Origin: Chloroflexota bacterium
GTDB taxonomy: Bacteria > Chloroflexota > Limnocylindria > Limnocylindrales > CSP1-4
Assembly (NCBI GenBank): GCA_016191395.1
Contig: JACPOS010000006.1
Location: 50,925-114,924, forward strand
Length of the DNA: 64,000 nt
Direction: 5' to 3'
The position numbers were made by a program, and so were the translations under genes. Shown here in pieces: positions 26,125 through 34,135 of this stretch (within the stretch, counting starts at the first letter, position 1; every line of letters begins with the position of its first letter). The notes below the pieces were generated by a model. It saw only the letters and a program-made list of their open reading frames with translations. It was not told the DNA's origin and ran no database searches.

Positions 26125-27711
26125 ATGAGCGAGCTCGCACCGCCGCCAACCCGGCGAAGGCGGCTGGGCCCGTGGTTCGACGATCGCCCGATCGGCGTCA
26201 AGCTGGCGATGGGCCTGGGCGCAATGGTTGCCCTGACGCTCGTGGTGATCGCGATCGGCCTCGTGGGCGGGGCCCGCGCGACGGCGTCGATCGACCAGAC
26301 CGTCGATCAGCGGGCACCGACTGCGCTCGCCTCTGCGCGGGCCCAGGCGGACATGCTCCGGATGGTCGGCGAGGTACGCGGCTATCTCGCCCTCGGGGAC
26401 GCCACGTTCCGCGACGCGTACCGGACGGCCGCGACGGCCTTCGAGGCGGACCTGGCGTCGCTCGTCGCCCTCGCCGAGAAGGCGCCCGCCGACGACCCCA
26501 TCGGAGCGCGGCTGCGCGGCGACCTCGCGTCACTCCGAGCCGCCTATGCGCAGTGGCAGCCGCTGCCCGATCAGCTGTTCGCGATCCGGGATGACCAGCT
26601 ACGCCGTGAGCCCGCGCTGCGCATCCTGATCGACGAGGCGACGCCCCAGATCGCGGCCATCCTCGATGGGATCGCCGAAGCGACCCGGCTGCAGAGCCTC
26701 CGTCCGCCGACGGCGCAGAACCTCGCGATCCTCGGCGACCTCGGTGCGTTCAACGGCGCCTTCCTCAGCGAGGTTTCCGGCCTGCGCGGCTACGTCACGA
26801 CCGGCAGGAGCCTGTTCAAGTTCGAGTACCAGGCCAATCAGACCGTCGCCGACACCGCCTGGCAGGCGTTGCTCGGCCGCCGTCCGATCCTCGACGCCGC
26901 GGAGAACGCGGCGCTGGACGACGCGGCCGCTGCGCTCCGGAGGTTCTCCCCGATGCCGGCGAGCATGTTCGAGTTCGTGGAGGGCGATCGATCCCGGGAG
27001 GACCTGTTCCAGTTCCGGACCGAGGCCGTGCCCCTCGCCGACAGGATGGTCGCCACGCTGGACGGGCTCGCGACCAGCGAGCAGCAGCTCCTCGGCGCCG
27101 ACCTCGCCACGGGTCGCGACGGCCTCGCGGCGGCCCGGCTCCAGGCACTCGTCCTGGGAGCGATCCTGGTCGCCGTTGCCATCCTCGTCGCGTTCGCCAT
27201 CACCCGCGGCGTCGCCGGCCCCATCGGCCGCCTCACGTCCGCGGCACAGCGGATCCGGGGCGGCGACCTGTCGTATCGCGCCGAGGTCGAGTCGCGCGAT
27301 GAGCTGGGAACGCTCGCCTCGGCGTTCAACGCGATGACGGGGCAGCTCGCCGAGACGATCGAGACGCAGCAGGAGTACATCCGCGAGGTCGGTGTCGTCA
27401 CCGACGCAGCCGTGGCGGTCGAGGCGAGCGAGTTCCAGCCGGGCGCGCTGGGCGGCGTCGCCGCGCGCACCGATGCGCTCGGCGCCCTGGCTCGCACGTT
27501 CGAGCGGATGGCGAGCGAGGTCAAGGCGCGCGAGGAGCGCCTGCGCGCACAGGTTCGCGAGCTGAGGATCGAGATCGACGAGGCCCGCCAGGCGAAGAAG
27601 GTCGCCGAGATCACGGACACGGACTACTTCCGGTCCCTCCGCGGCAGAGCCCAGGACCTCCGGCGCATCGTCGGGACGGATGGACCGCCGGAGGACCCGA
27701 GCGGCGGGTGA
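26125..27711 (+). CDS. Membrane HAMP-domain protein without output domain
   Basis: A 528-residue protein with a first membrane helix (MGLGAMVALTLVVIAIGLVGG), a ~280-residue extracellular helical sensor (CHASE3-like: RMVGEVRGYLALGDATFRDAY), a second helix (ALVLGAILVAVAILVAFAI), then a HAMP domain (RGVAGPIGRLTSAAQRIRGGDLSYR) and a coiled coil (VKAREERLRAQVRELRIEIDEARQAKK). It ends without kinase, cyclase or methyl-accepting domain. Following a binding-protein gene, it may sense ligand and pass the signal by coiled-coil contact. Confidence 0.75.
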   Translation: MSELAPPPTRRRRLGPWFDDRPIGVKLAMGLGAMVALTLVVIAIGLVGGARATASIDQTVDQRAPTALASARAQADMLRMVGEVRGYLALGDATFRDAYRTAATAFEADLASLVALAEKAPADDPIGARLRGDLASLRAAYAQWQPLPDQLFAIRDDQLRREPALRILIDEATPQIAAILDGIAEATRLQSLRPPTAQNLAILGDLGAFNGAFLSEVSGLRGYVTTGRSLFKFEYQANQTVADTAWQALLGRRPILDAAENAALDDAAAALRRFSPMPASMFEFVEGDRSREDLFQFRTEAVPLADRMVATLDGLATSEQQLLGADLATGRDGLAAARLQALVLGAILVAVAILVAFAITRGVAGPIGRLTSAAQRIRGGDLSYRAEVESRDELGTLASAFNAMTGQLAETIETQQEYIREVGVVTDAAVAVEASEFQPGALGGVAARTDALGALARTFERMASEVKAREERLRAQVRELRIEIDEARQAKKVAEITDTDYFRSLRGRAQDLRRIVGTDGPPEDPSGG

Positions 27712-28349
27712 CGCCGCGCCGGAATCGGTCCACGATTCGGGGCATGCATCGCGAGCTCGGCGACGAGCGATCCCGATACGGCCGGAGGACCTGGCGAGAG
27801 CAGCTCGACGACGCCATCGCCTGGCCCGGGAGTCATCGCTTCGCCACGGGGATCCTCCTCCTGGTGGTCGTCGGCGCACTGCTGCTCTCGGCCGCGCGCG
27901 GGCGACCCACGAGCCGGGCTGACCTGCGCGTCGGCGACTGCCTGTACATCCCGACCGCCGCAGCGCTCGACCCAACGAGCGCCCGGCCGATCGGCGATTT
28001 CGTCGCGGTCGAGGACGTCGTCATCGTCAGCGGAGCACAGGAGGCGAGCTGCACGGCGTCGCACGGCCACGAGGTCGCAGCGATCGTGACCGGGCCGGAC
28101 GCGAGCAGCGCGGCGAGTGCGGCGCCGGGTCCGCTGGACCGCGACGCGATCCGTCGCCTGACGAGGCCGCTCTGCGAGGCGGCGTTCCCCGGGTTCGTCG
28201 GCCACGCCCTCGCCGGATCGGTGTACGAGATCAATCCCGTCGTGCCCGAGGCAGACGCCTGGATCGCCGGTGGACGACGGACCGTGTGCCTCGTCGCCCG
28301 AGTCGACGGGCAGTGGATGGATCAGCCGGCGCGCGGCAGCGGCGAATAG
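27708..28349 (+). CDS. Membrane-anchored septum-formation-like domain protein
   Basis: GTG 27708 overlaps the previous stop (GTGA); ATG 27744 is an alternative. One membrane helix (FATGILLLVVVGALLLSAA) anchors an external domain with RVGDCLYIP, VEDVVIVSGAQEASCTASHGHEVAAIV and further Cys at RPLCEAAF and RTVCLVAR. The GDC...C..HxxE arrangement fits the septum-formation (PF13845-like) domain of Actinobacteria and Chloroflexota, of unknown biochemical role. The 3' end overlaps the convergent epimerase gene by 28 bp. Confidence 0.6.
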   Translation: MTPRRNRSTIRGMHRELGDERSRYGRRTWREQLDDAIAWPGSHRFATGILLLVVVGALLLSAARGRPTSRADLRVGDCLYIPTAAALDPTSARPIGDFVAVEDVVIVSGAQEASCTASHGHEVAAIVTGPDASSAASAAPGPLDRDAIRRLTRPLCEAAFPGFVGHALAGSVYEINPVVPEADAWIAGGRRTVCLVARVDGQWMDQPARGSGE

Positions 28350-29773
28350 GTCCCGGTGCCGGACGGCGCATCGATCGAGATCGACGCGGGCCCCGAGCCC
28401 GGCGCGAGGTAGCTTGCGAGTCCTTCGTCGAGCGGGGTCAGGCGGCGCGGCATGCGGGCCAGCAGGGGCCCGAGGTCCACCGTCGCCGGGGCGTTGATGA
28501 AGTCGATCGCGTCCGGCGTCAGCGGCGGCGACGGCAGCAGGCGGAGCGGTTGTGCCGCGAGCTTGAGCAGCGGTGCCGGCGCGGGAACGATGGGCCGGCG
28601 GATCCCCGCGGCGCGAAGGGCGCGGGCAATGATCTCCCGCATGGAGAGGGTCTCGGGGCCACCCAGCTCGAAGACCTGCCCCGCCGCGGCGGGATCAACC
28701 AGGCTGTCGGCGGCGAGGCGAGCCACGTCGTCGATGAAGATCGGCGCGAGCTGCTGTCCTCCGAAGTTCGTCATGGGCACCGCCTGGAAGGTCCGGGCGA
28801 AGCCGAGGAACCGGTTCAGTGACACGTCCCGTGGGCCGAACACCCACGTCGGGCGAATGATCGTCGCGGGGATGCCGCTCTCGCGGACGGCCGTCTCCGC
28901 GCGCCACTTCGCGCGGAACCAGTGCCGCTTCGCGTCCGGCGCGGCACCCGCACCCGAGAGATAGACGAGCCGCCCGACGCCGGCCTCTCGTGCCGCCGCC
29001 ACCAACCGCTCGGTCCCTGCGGCATCCACCGCCATGAACGTCCGGCCGCGGCGCGGCGCCTCGATCGGCGAGTTCGGGAACGCGAGGGCAACGACGAGCG
29101 CGTCGAGGCCCGCGACGGCAGCCGGCACGCCCTCGCCGGTCGCGACGTCCGCGTGCCGCAGCTCGATTGCATCGGGGAGCGCGCCCCGCGCAGCCTCGCC
29201 TCGATGGCTCAGGACGACCACGCGGTGCCCGCGAGCGTGGAGCTCGGCCGCGATCGCGCCGCCGACGAAGCCGGTCCCGCCGGCAACGCCGACCGTCAAC
29301 GCCCGCTCGTTCACGTCCGGCACCGCGAAGATTGCCTCGATGGTTCGGGCGCGGTGGCGGAAGATCTCGAGGAGCTGGGCACGGACGACGAGCCGATGTG
29401 CCGGTCCGCCGAGCGGGCCCAGTGGCAGCTCATAGGTGACGTCGTCCTCGATCAGCGTCCCGCCGGGGACCGATCGGAACGTGTGGCGGTGCTCCCAGCG
29501 CTTGTACGGCCCGCGGAGCTGGACGTCGCTGAAGGCCGTCGGCGGCTCGTAGCCGTCGATCCGCGTGCGCCAGCGCATCGGGATCCCGAGGAGCGGCCGG
29601 ATCCGGTAGTCGATCTCCAGGCCGGGCCGCATGTCCACGTCGTCCGACAGGCGATCGAAGCCCATGCCGGGCGGGGTGATCCGCGCGAGGTTCTCCGGCC
29701 GCGAGAAGAAGCCGAACACCTCGTCGATGGGCCTCGCGACGAGCTGGCTGGCGTGGAGGTGGTGGGTGCTCAT
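28322..29773 (-). CDS. SRPBCC-epimerase fusion protein
   Basis: A 483-residue fusion. Residues ~1-150 are an SRPBCC (START-like) hydrophobic-ligand domain: SQLVARPIDEVFGFFSRPENLARITPPGMGF, read at residues 9-39. From ~155 an atypical NAD(P) epimerase follows, opening VGVAGGTGFVGGAIAAELHARGH, with YLSGAGAAPDAKRHWFRAK and IIRPTWVFGPRD, close to the NDUFA9-like subgroup. It is third in the FAS1-heliorhodopsin operon, 38 bp after heliorhodopsin. It may modify an isoprenoid or lipid linked to light responses; the reaction is unknown. Confidence 0.8.
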   Translation of the reverse strand: MSTHHLHASQLVARPIDEVFGFFSRPENLARITPPGMGFDRLSDDVDMRPGLEIDYRIRPLLGIPMRWRTRIDGYEPPTAFSDVQLRGPYKRWEHRHTFRSVPGGTLIEDDVTYELPLGPLGGPAHRLVVRAQLLEIFRHRARTIEAIFAVPDVNERALTVGVAGGTGFVGGAIAAELHARGHRVVVLSHRGEAARGALPDAIELRHADVATGEGVPAAVAGLDALVVALAFPNSPIEAPRRGRTFMAVDAAGTERLVAAAREAGVGRLVYLSGAGAAPDAKRHWFRAKWRAETAVRESGIPATIIRPTWVFGPRDVSLNRFLGFARTFQAVPMTNFGGQQLAPIFIDDVARLAADSLVDPAAAGQVFELGGPETLSMREIIARALRAAGIRRPIVPAPAPLLKLAAQPLRLLPSPPLTPDAIDFINAPATVDLGPLLARMPRRLTPLDEGLASYLAPGSGPASISIDAPSGTGTYSPLPRAG

Positions 29774-29811
29774 TGGATGTGACCTCGGGGTGTCGGTGCG
29801 AGTGGAGGTGC

Positions 29812-30654
29812 TCAGCCGCCCGGGCGGAGCGTGCCGCTGAAGACCTGCCAGGCCAGCGCGGACTTCGCGACCAGGCTCATGACCATGTACGTCTTCTCGC
29901 CCACGAGGTAGTCGCGCCAGCGGCCGATCCGCCGGTACTGCAGGACCATCGTGATGGCGAAGACGTTGAACGAGACGAACAGGGTGGCGACGATCACGTA
30001 GACGAATGCCGGGATGCTCGATCCGGCCGGGAGGTCCGGCTGGGCGCCATAGGCGAGCAGGATCGAGACGATGCCGATCCACGGCGCGATCCCGGCGATG
30101 CAGCCGAAGATGAAGTTCTTCCAGTCGGGATGGTCGCGGCGGCCCTCGTTCGCGGCTTCCATGCTCCAGCCGAAGAGGATCATGGCCACGTTGCTTGCGG
30201 CGATCGCGACCAGTGCCGGAACGTCGCGGATGAACGAGATGTATGCGATCGCGACGATCATCACCGTGCTGCTGAAGGCGTACTCCACCCACCGGAGCGG
30301 GTTCATGCCTCGGGCCAGCCAGGCTTCGTAGCGCTGACGGAGCGGCCAGCCGGCGCTGAAGTGGGCGATCGCGCTCATCGCCAGGAACGACGCGATGAAC
30401 CATGCGAGCGGCATGGAGAAGAGCTGGACCTGCGTCTGCTCGACCCCTGCGAACGCGCCGTCGACGAGCTTGATCCTGACGGTCGGCACGTACGGCGCGA
30501 ACACGGTGGCCGTGCTCGCCACGGCGAGCATCGCGAGGAACTGGATCCCATGCAGGCCGGAAAGGGCGCGGTTCCAGCGCGCGAGCGATCGGGCGCGATC
30601 GGGGGCGATCGGGGTGGCGACGGGGGTCGTGGTGATGGGAGTGGCTGCGTCCAT
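29812..30654 (-). CDS. Heliorhodopsin
   Basis: A 280-residue seven-helix protein from ATG 30654. The heliorhodopsin hallmarks are present: RWVEYAFSSTVMIVAIAY with the counterion Glu124, DWKNFIFGCIAGIAPWIGI, FNVFAITMVLQYRRIGRWRDYL, and the retinal lysine Lys264 in SLVAKSALAWQVFSGTLRP. Heliorhodopsins are inverted-topology retinal proteins with slow photocycles and a proposed sensory or enzyme-regulating role. It sits between a secreted FAS1 gene and an SRPBCC-epimerase gene, downstream of a CarH-like light regulator. The N-terminal ~25 residues are a Thr/Pro-rich extension. No retinal-synthesis gene is nearby. Confidence 0.93.
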   Translation of the reverse strand: MDAATPITTTPVATPIAPDRARSLARWNRALSGLHGIQFLAMLAVASTATVFAPYVPTVRIKLVDGAFAGVEQTQVQLFSMPLAWFIASFLAMSAIAHFSAGWPLRQRYEAWLARGMNPLRWVEYAFSSTVMIVAIAYISFIRDVPALVAIAASNVAMILFGWSMEAANEGRRDHPDWKNFIFGCIAGIAPWIGIVSILLAYGAQPDLPAGSSIPAFVYVIVATLFVSFNVFAITMVLQYRRIGRWRDYLVGEKTYMVMSLVAKSALAWQVFSGTLRPGG

Positions 30655-30676
30655 GGTGGCCTCAGGGTTGGTGGCA

Positions 30677-30712
30677 GGTGGACGCCCCGCCAGCGTGGGC
30701 GGGGCGTCCACC
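30677..30712. terminator. 15-bp perfect stem before heliorhodopsin
   Basis: GGTGGACGCCCCGCC (30677-30691) pairs perfectly with GGCGGGGCGTCCACC (30698-30712) around a 6-nt loop, in the 109-bp gap between FAS1 and heliorhodopsin. It ends 22 bp before the heliorhodopsin start. No T-run follows, so it is probably an attenuator or processing/stability element lowering heliorhodopsin output relative to FAS1. Confidence 0.65.
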
Positions 30713-30728
30713 GTGGAAGAGGGTCGGG

Positions 30729-30749
30729 GCGCCCCTTGATCAGGGGCGC
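30729..30749. terminator. Second hairpin after FAS1
   Basis: GCGCCCCT (30729-30736) and AGGGGCGC (30742-30749) form an 8-bp stem with loop TGATC, 14 bp beyond the FAS1 stop. Together with the larger stem at 30677-30712 it makes a double-hairpin spacer inside the operon. Confidence 0.6.
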
Positions 30750-30763
30750 TTGGCACGACCTGC

Positions 30764-31300
30764 CTAGGGCAGGAGCACCGAGTTGATGACGTGGATGACG
30801 CCGTTCGAGGCAGAGATGTTGAGCTGGCCGAGGCCAGCTGCGACGAGGTCGCTGCGTGACAGGCGGTCACCGTTGAGCATCTGGTAGCCCGGCGCCGCGA
30901 CGACCGAGGTGCTCGTCCGGCGGCCGTTGGTCACGTGGTACAGGAGGATGTCCGCGAGGGCGCCGGTCCCGAACGCGGTGTCCACGCCGCCGGCCTGGAT
31001 GAAGCTGATGACATCGCCCTCGGTCAGGGTGTTGTCGTTGAGGAGCCCACGGAAGGTGGACACGAACGCCCAGTCCGTCGGGGCGAAGACCGTGAACTGG
31101 TCATCGGTGCTGCTGAGGACGCCGGCGAGGCCGGCCTCGGTGACCGCGGCCTGGAGGACGTCGAACTCGCCGTCGTTCACGAGGACGATGTCGACGATCG
31201 TGTCGGTGCCGGGCTTGGCACCCGCGCTGGCGAAGGCCGGCGCCGCCGCGATGGTCAGGGCGAGGAGTGCGGCCGTGGTGCCGCCGAGGAGCTTGCGCAT
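30764..31300 (-). CDS. Secreted fasciclin (FAS1) domain protein
   Basis: A 178-residue protein with signal peptide (MRKLLGGTTAALLALTIAAAP, cleavage near AFASAG) and one FAS1 domain: FDVLQAAVTEAGLAGVLSS, QFTVFAPTDWAFVSTF, LLYHVTNGRRTS, NGVIHVINSVLLP. FAS1 domains bind ligands or mediate adhesion, and some bind carotenoids. Being first in the heliorhodopsin operon and controlled from a CarH-like divergent promoter, an extracellular pigment- or ligand-binding role is attractive but inferred. Confidence 0.88.
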   Translation of the reverse strand: MRKLLGGTTAALLALTIAAAPAFASAGAKPGTDTIVDIVLVNDGEFDVLQAAVTEAGLAGVLSSTDDQFTVFAPTDWAFVSTFRGLLNDNTLTEGDVISFIQAGGVDTAFGTGALADILLYHVTNGRRTSTSVVAAPGYQMLNGDRLSRSDLVAAGLGQLNISASNGVIHVINSVLLP

Positions 31301-31346
31301 CGAGTCGATCCCTTTCGTGTGTGCCGGGTGTCCGGCCTGATCCTGA

Positions 31347-31444
31347 TGTACAACCTTTGTTCAAGGTCTGTGCAGACATTACCCGACATGTAGAACCCTT
31401 GTCAAGTGTCTGTTTCCGTGTACCATGTGCAGACCATGTACAAC
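31347..31444. promoter_or_regulatory. Shared FAS1/carH promoter with TGTA-type operator repeats
   Basis: Two ~25-bp repeats lie 42 bp apart: TGTACAACCTTTGTTCAAGG (31347-31366, continuing to TCTGT) and TGTAGAACCCTTGTCAAGTG (31389-31408, continuing to TCTGT). Further TGTACC (31419) and TGTACAAC (31437) follow, the last over the carH start codon. TTGTCA (31399-31404) and TACCAT (31421-31426) fit a promoter for carH; TTGACA (31405-31400) and TAATGT (31381-31376) fit one for FAS1, so the two -35 boxes occupy the same bases. The CarH-like repressor probably binds here. Confidence 0.7.
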
Positions 31445-32353
31445 ATCAAGCAGGCCGCGGCTCGCGCCGGAGTCACCGTTCCAGTCCTCCGCGCGTGGGA
31501 GCGGCGGTACGGGATCGTGAATCCCGGGCGCTCCTCGGGCGGCTACCGGCAGTTCGACGAGGAGAGCGTCGCGCGCGTGCGGACAATGCGGACGCTCGTG
31601 GACGAAGGCTGGTCGCCGAGTGCCGCCGCGGGGGCGATCCTCGACGGAAGCGTGCCGGTCCGCGACGATCAGCCCACCTCGCCGGCAGGTGCGCCGACCT
31701 TCGCCCTCGGGGGCCACGCCGCGCAGGGAACCAGCCCGGCCGAGGCGGCAGCCATGACCGAGCGGTTCCTCGCGGCCGCGAAGGCGCTCCAGCCCGATGC
31801 GATCACCTCGGTGCTCGACGACCTGTTCGCCCGGGGCTCGTTCGAGCGAGTCGCGACCGACCTCCTCTTCCCTGCTCTCGAGGCGCTCGGGGACGCGTGG
31901 GCCGCCGGCCAGCTGAGCGTCGCCGGTGAGCACCTGGCGAGTAGCGCGGTCCAGCGCCGGCTCGGGCAGGCCCTGGAGGCCGCCGGGTCCGGCGATGCCC
32001 GGGGCGCCCGCGTGGTCGTGGGCATGCCGCCCGGTGGCCGCCACGAGCTCGGGGCGCTCGCGTTCGCCGTCACGGCACGCCGCGCCGGCATGCCCGTGAC
32101 CTATCTCGGCGCGGACCTGCCGGTCGAGGACTGGCTCGCCGCGGTCGACGGTGCGTCGGCAGCGGTGATCGGCGTGGTGACGGCTCGCGACCGGCATGCG
32201 GCGATCGAGGTCGCGCATCATCTGCTCGCGGCAAATCCCGGCCTCGTGGTGGCCCTCGGCGGGCGCGCCGCGCAGGCCGCGCCCGGGATCATGCGCCTGC
32301 CGACCGAGCTGACGGAATCGGTCGCGGCGGTCCGCACGTCGATTGCCGCTTAG
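31436..32353 (+). CDS. carH: CarH/LitR-like B12-dependent light-sensing MerR regulator
   Basis: A 305-residue protein from ATG 31436. Residues 1-70 are a MerR helix-turn-helix (MYNIKQAAARAGVTVPVLRAWERRYG). Residues ~105-180 form the four-helix cap with W155...E165-H166, the Wx9EH motif that contacts the adenosyl group in CarH. The cobalamin-binding Rossmann domain follows, with His203 in GGRHELG as lower ligand; the usual acidic residue two positions before it is Gly. In CarH, AdoCbl-bound tetramers repress in the dark and fall apart in light. It is divergent from FAS1-heliorhodopsin. Confidence 0.88.
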   Translation: MYNIKQAAARAGVTVPVLRAWERRYGIVNPGRSSGGYRQFDEESVARVRTMRTLVDEGWSPSAAAGAILDGSVPVRDDQPTSPAGAPTFALGGHAAQGTSPAEAAAMTERFLAAAKALQPDAITSVLDDLFARGSFERVATDLLFPALEALGDAWAAGQLSVAGEHLASSAVQRRLGQALEAAGSGDARGARVVVGMPPGGRHELGALAFAVTARRAGMPVTYLGADLPVEDWLAAVDGASAAVIGVVTARDRHAAIEVAHHLLAANPGLVVALGGRAAQAAPGIMRLPTELTESVAAVRTSIAA

Positions 32354-32606
32354 CCGGACTGCCCACAGCCGTTTCTGACGGCCGGGGATCCGACGCCGCG
32401 GCATGCACCGCCCTCCCAGGGCTGCCCGCAGCCGCCAGAACGTCGCGAACGCACCTGCTGGGTGCGAACTTGCTCGGAATCTCTCGGTTACAGGACGACA
32501 TCCGCCGCCAGTTCGGGCTCCTGCAGCCCTGCGAGGGCCGTGGGTGACCGATCGCGATCAAACGGCAGCCCTCTCAGGTGCGCCGCGCGGTCGAGCCTCA
32601 GCGCCG
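32354..32606. other. Convergent gap between carH and photolyase
   Basis: About 250 bp without a supported gene. A short hairpin GCCGT-TTCTG-ACGGC (32368-32382) lies 15 bp after the carH stop and could be a weak terminator. Nothing else is recognised. Confidence 0.5.
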
Positions 32607-34028
32607 TCAGCATCGTCTCCGGGAATCCCGGCTATCCGGCATCCCCGTCGCCCGGGCATACTCGGCCAGCGCGCGGGAACGGCCATCCGCGTGAGGCACG
32701 ATCCGGTCCAGGTAGACGCCGGGCGGCGGTTCGTGGACGTCAGCGCCGTCGAGGCCCGGCACGCCGGCGAGCTCCGGCACCCAGCGCCGGACGTAGGCGC
32801 CGTCCGGGTCATGGCGGCGGCCCTGCAGGGTGGGGTTGAAGATGCGGAACCACGGCTGCGGATCGGTGCCGGTCGAGGCCGCCCACTGCCAGCCGCCGTT
32901 GTTGCTCGCCGGGTCGCCGTCGAGCAGGTGGGCCATGAAGTGCGCCTCACCGACGCGCCAGTCCACGCCCAGGTGCTTCGTCAGGAACGAGGCAACGATC
33001 ATCCGGGCCCGGTTGTGCATCCAGCCGGTCGCGAGCAGCTGGCGCATTGCCGCGTCGACGACGGGGTAGCCGGTCCGACCGGTCCGCCACGACTCGATCG
33101 CGCCGGCGTCCGTGGACCAAGCGACCCCATCGAGCTCCGCACGGAACGACTCGCGCGCGACGCGCGGGAGGTGCCACAGGAGGTGGGCGTAGAAGTCGCG
33201 CCACGCGAGCTCCGAGTGGAATCGCCGGTGACCCGAGCCGTCGCCGCCCGTTCGTACCAGCACATCGACCGGCGATAGAAGGCCGAAGCGAAGGTCCTGG
33301 CTGAGGCGTGAGGTCCCCTCGAGGTCCAGCCGATCGCGGCCGGCGGCGTAGTCGAGAAGCGCCTCCGAGCCGGCCCAGCGGTCCAGCCGGCGGCGGGCCG
33401 CCGCCTCCGACGGATCGGGCAGGAGTGCTCGATCCGCGGTCGGCACCGGGTCGCCCAGCAGCTCGCCGGGGCCCACGTCCGGCGCGGCCGTCACCTCGGG
33501 CGGCGTCGCGATGGTCGATGGCGCGGGCTCGATCGCCCGCATCGGCGCTGCGAGCCAGCGACGGTGGAACGGCGAGAACACCGTGAACGGCCCACCGGCG
33601 GGTCGCGGAACCTCCTCGGGCTCGTGGACCAGCAGCCCCCGGCCCGCGACGTGCCGGATCCCGGACGCGGAGAGCGACAGGGAGACCGAAACGTCGCGCC
33701 ATCGACCGTACGGCGTGAGGTCGCGGGTCATGATCACCGCCGTGGCGCCGGTCTCGCGAGCGAGCCGCGGGACCAGGGCAGTCGGGTCGCCTCGCACCAC
33801 GGTGAGTGCCGAATCGCGCTCCCGGAGCTCGTGCTGGAGGCTCCGCAGCGCTCCCGCGAGGAACCACAGGCGGTTCGGGCTGCGCCAGCGACCGTGCACG
33901 AGCCGGTTGTCCACCACGAACAGCGGTACCACTTGATCGAAATTCGCGAGCGCGTACGCGAGCGCCGGGTGGTCGTGCACCCGGAGATCGCGCCGGAACC
34001 AGAGGATCGCGGTGGACGGACCGGGCAT
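32607..34028 (-). CDS. phr: Deoxyribodipyrimidine photolyase
   Basis: A 473-residue flavoprotein from ATG 34028. The N-terminal antenna domain opens AILWFRRDLRVHDHPALAYAL. The C-terminal FAD domain shows WRDFYAHLLW, WRTGRTGYPVVDAAMRQLLATGWMHNRARM (within residues ~325-355) and LLDGDPASNNGGWQWAAS, the pattern of class I CPD photolyases. It repairs UV-induced pyrimidine dimers using blue light. It converges on carH, completing the local light-response set, although no CarH-type repeat was seen upstream of it. Confidence 0.92.
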   Translation of the reverse strand: MPGPSTAILWFRRDLRVHDHPALAYALANFDQVVPLFVVDNRLVHGRWRSPNRLWFLAGALRSLQHELRERDSALTVVRGDPTALVPRLARETGATAVIMTRDLTPYGRWRDVSVSLSLSASGIRHVAGRGLLVHEPEEVPRPAGGPFTVFSPFHRRWLAAPMRAIEPAPSTIATPPEVTAAPDVGPGELLGDPVPTADRALLPDPSEAAARRRLDRWAGSEALLDYAAGRDRLDLEGTSRLSQDLRFGLLSPVDVLVRTGGDGSGHRRFHSELAWRDFYAHLLWHLPRVARESFRAELDGVAWSTDAGAIESWRTGRTGYPVVDAAMRQLLATGWMHNRARMIVASFLTKHLGVDWRVGEAHFMAHLLDGDPASNNGGWQWAASTGTDPQPWFRIFNPTLQGRRHDPDGAYVRRWVPELAGVPGLDGADVHEPPPGVYLDRIVPHADGRSRALAEYARATGMPDSRDSRRRC

Positions 34029-34135
34029 GGCCGCCAATGCTAGGTCCCCGACCCGGCGCGCAGGGAGGCCGGGGCCGCCATACGATCAGCGTCACAGACC
34101 CCATGCGTCCCCAACGACACGAAGGAGCGGCTCCG

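Noticed and set aside
12268..31330. The shared CACACACGAAAGGG upstream of the 12268 and 31300 genes as a common regulatory element
   Set aside because: Only 14 nt are shared and they include the ribosome binding site, so coincidence plus translation signal explains it.
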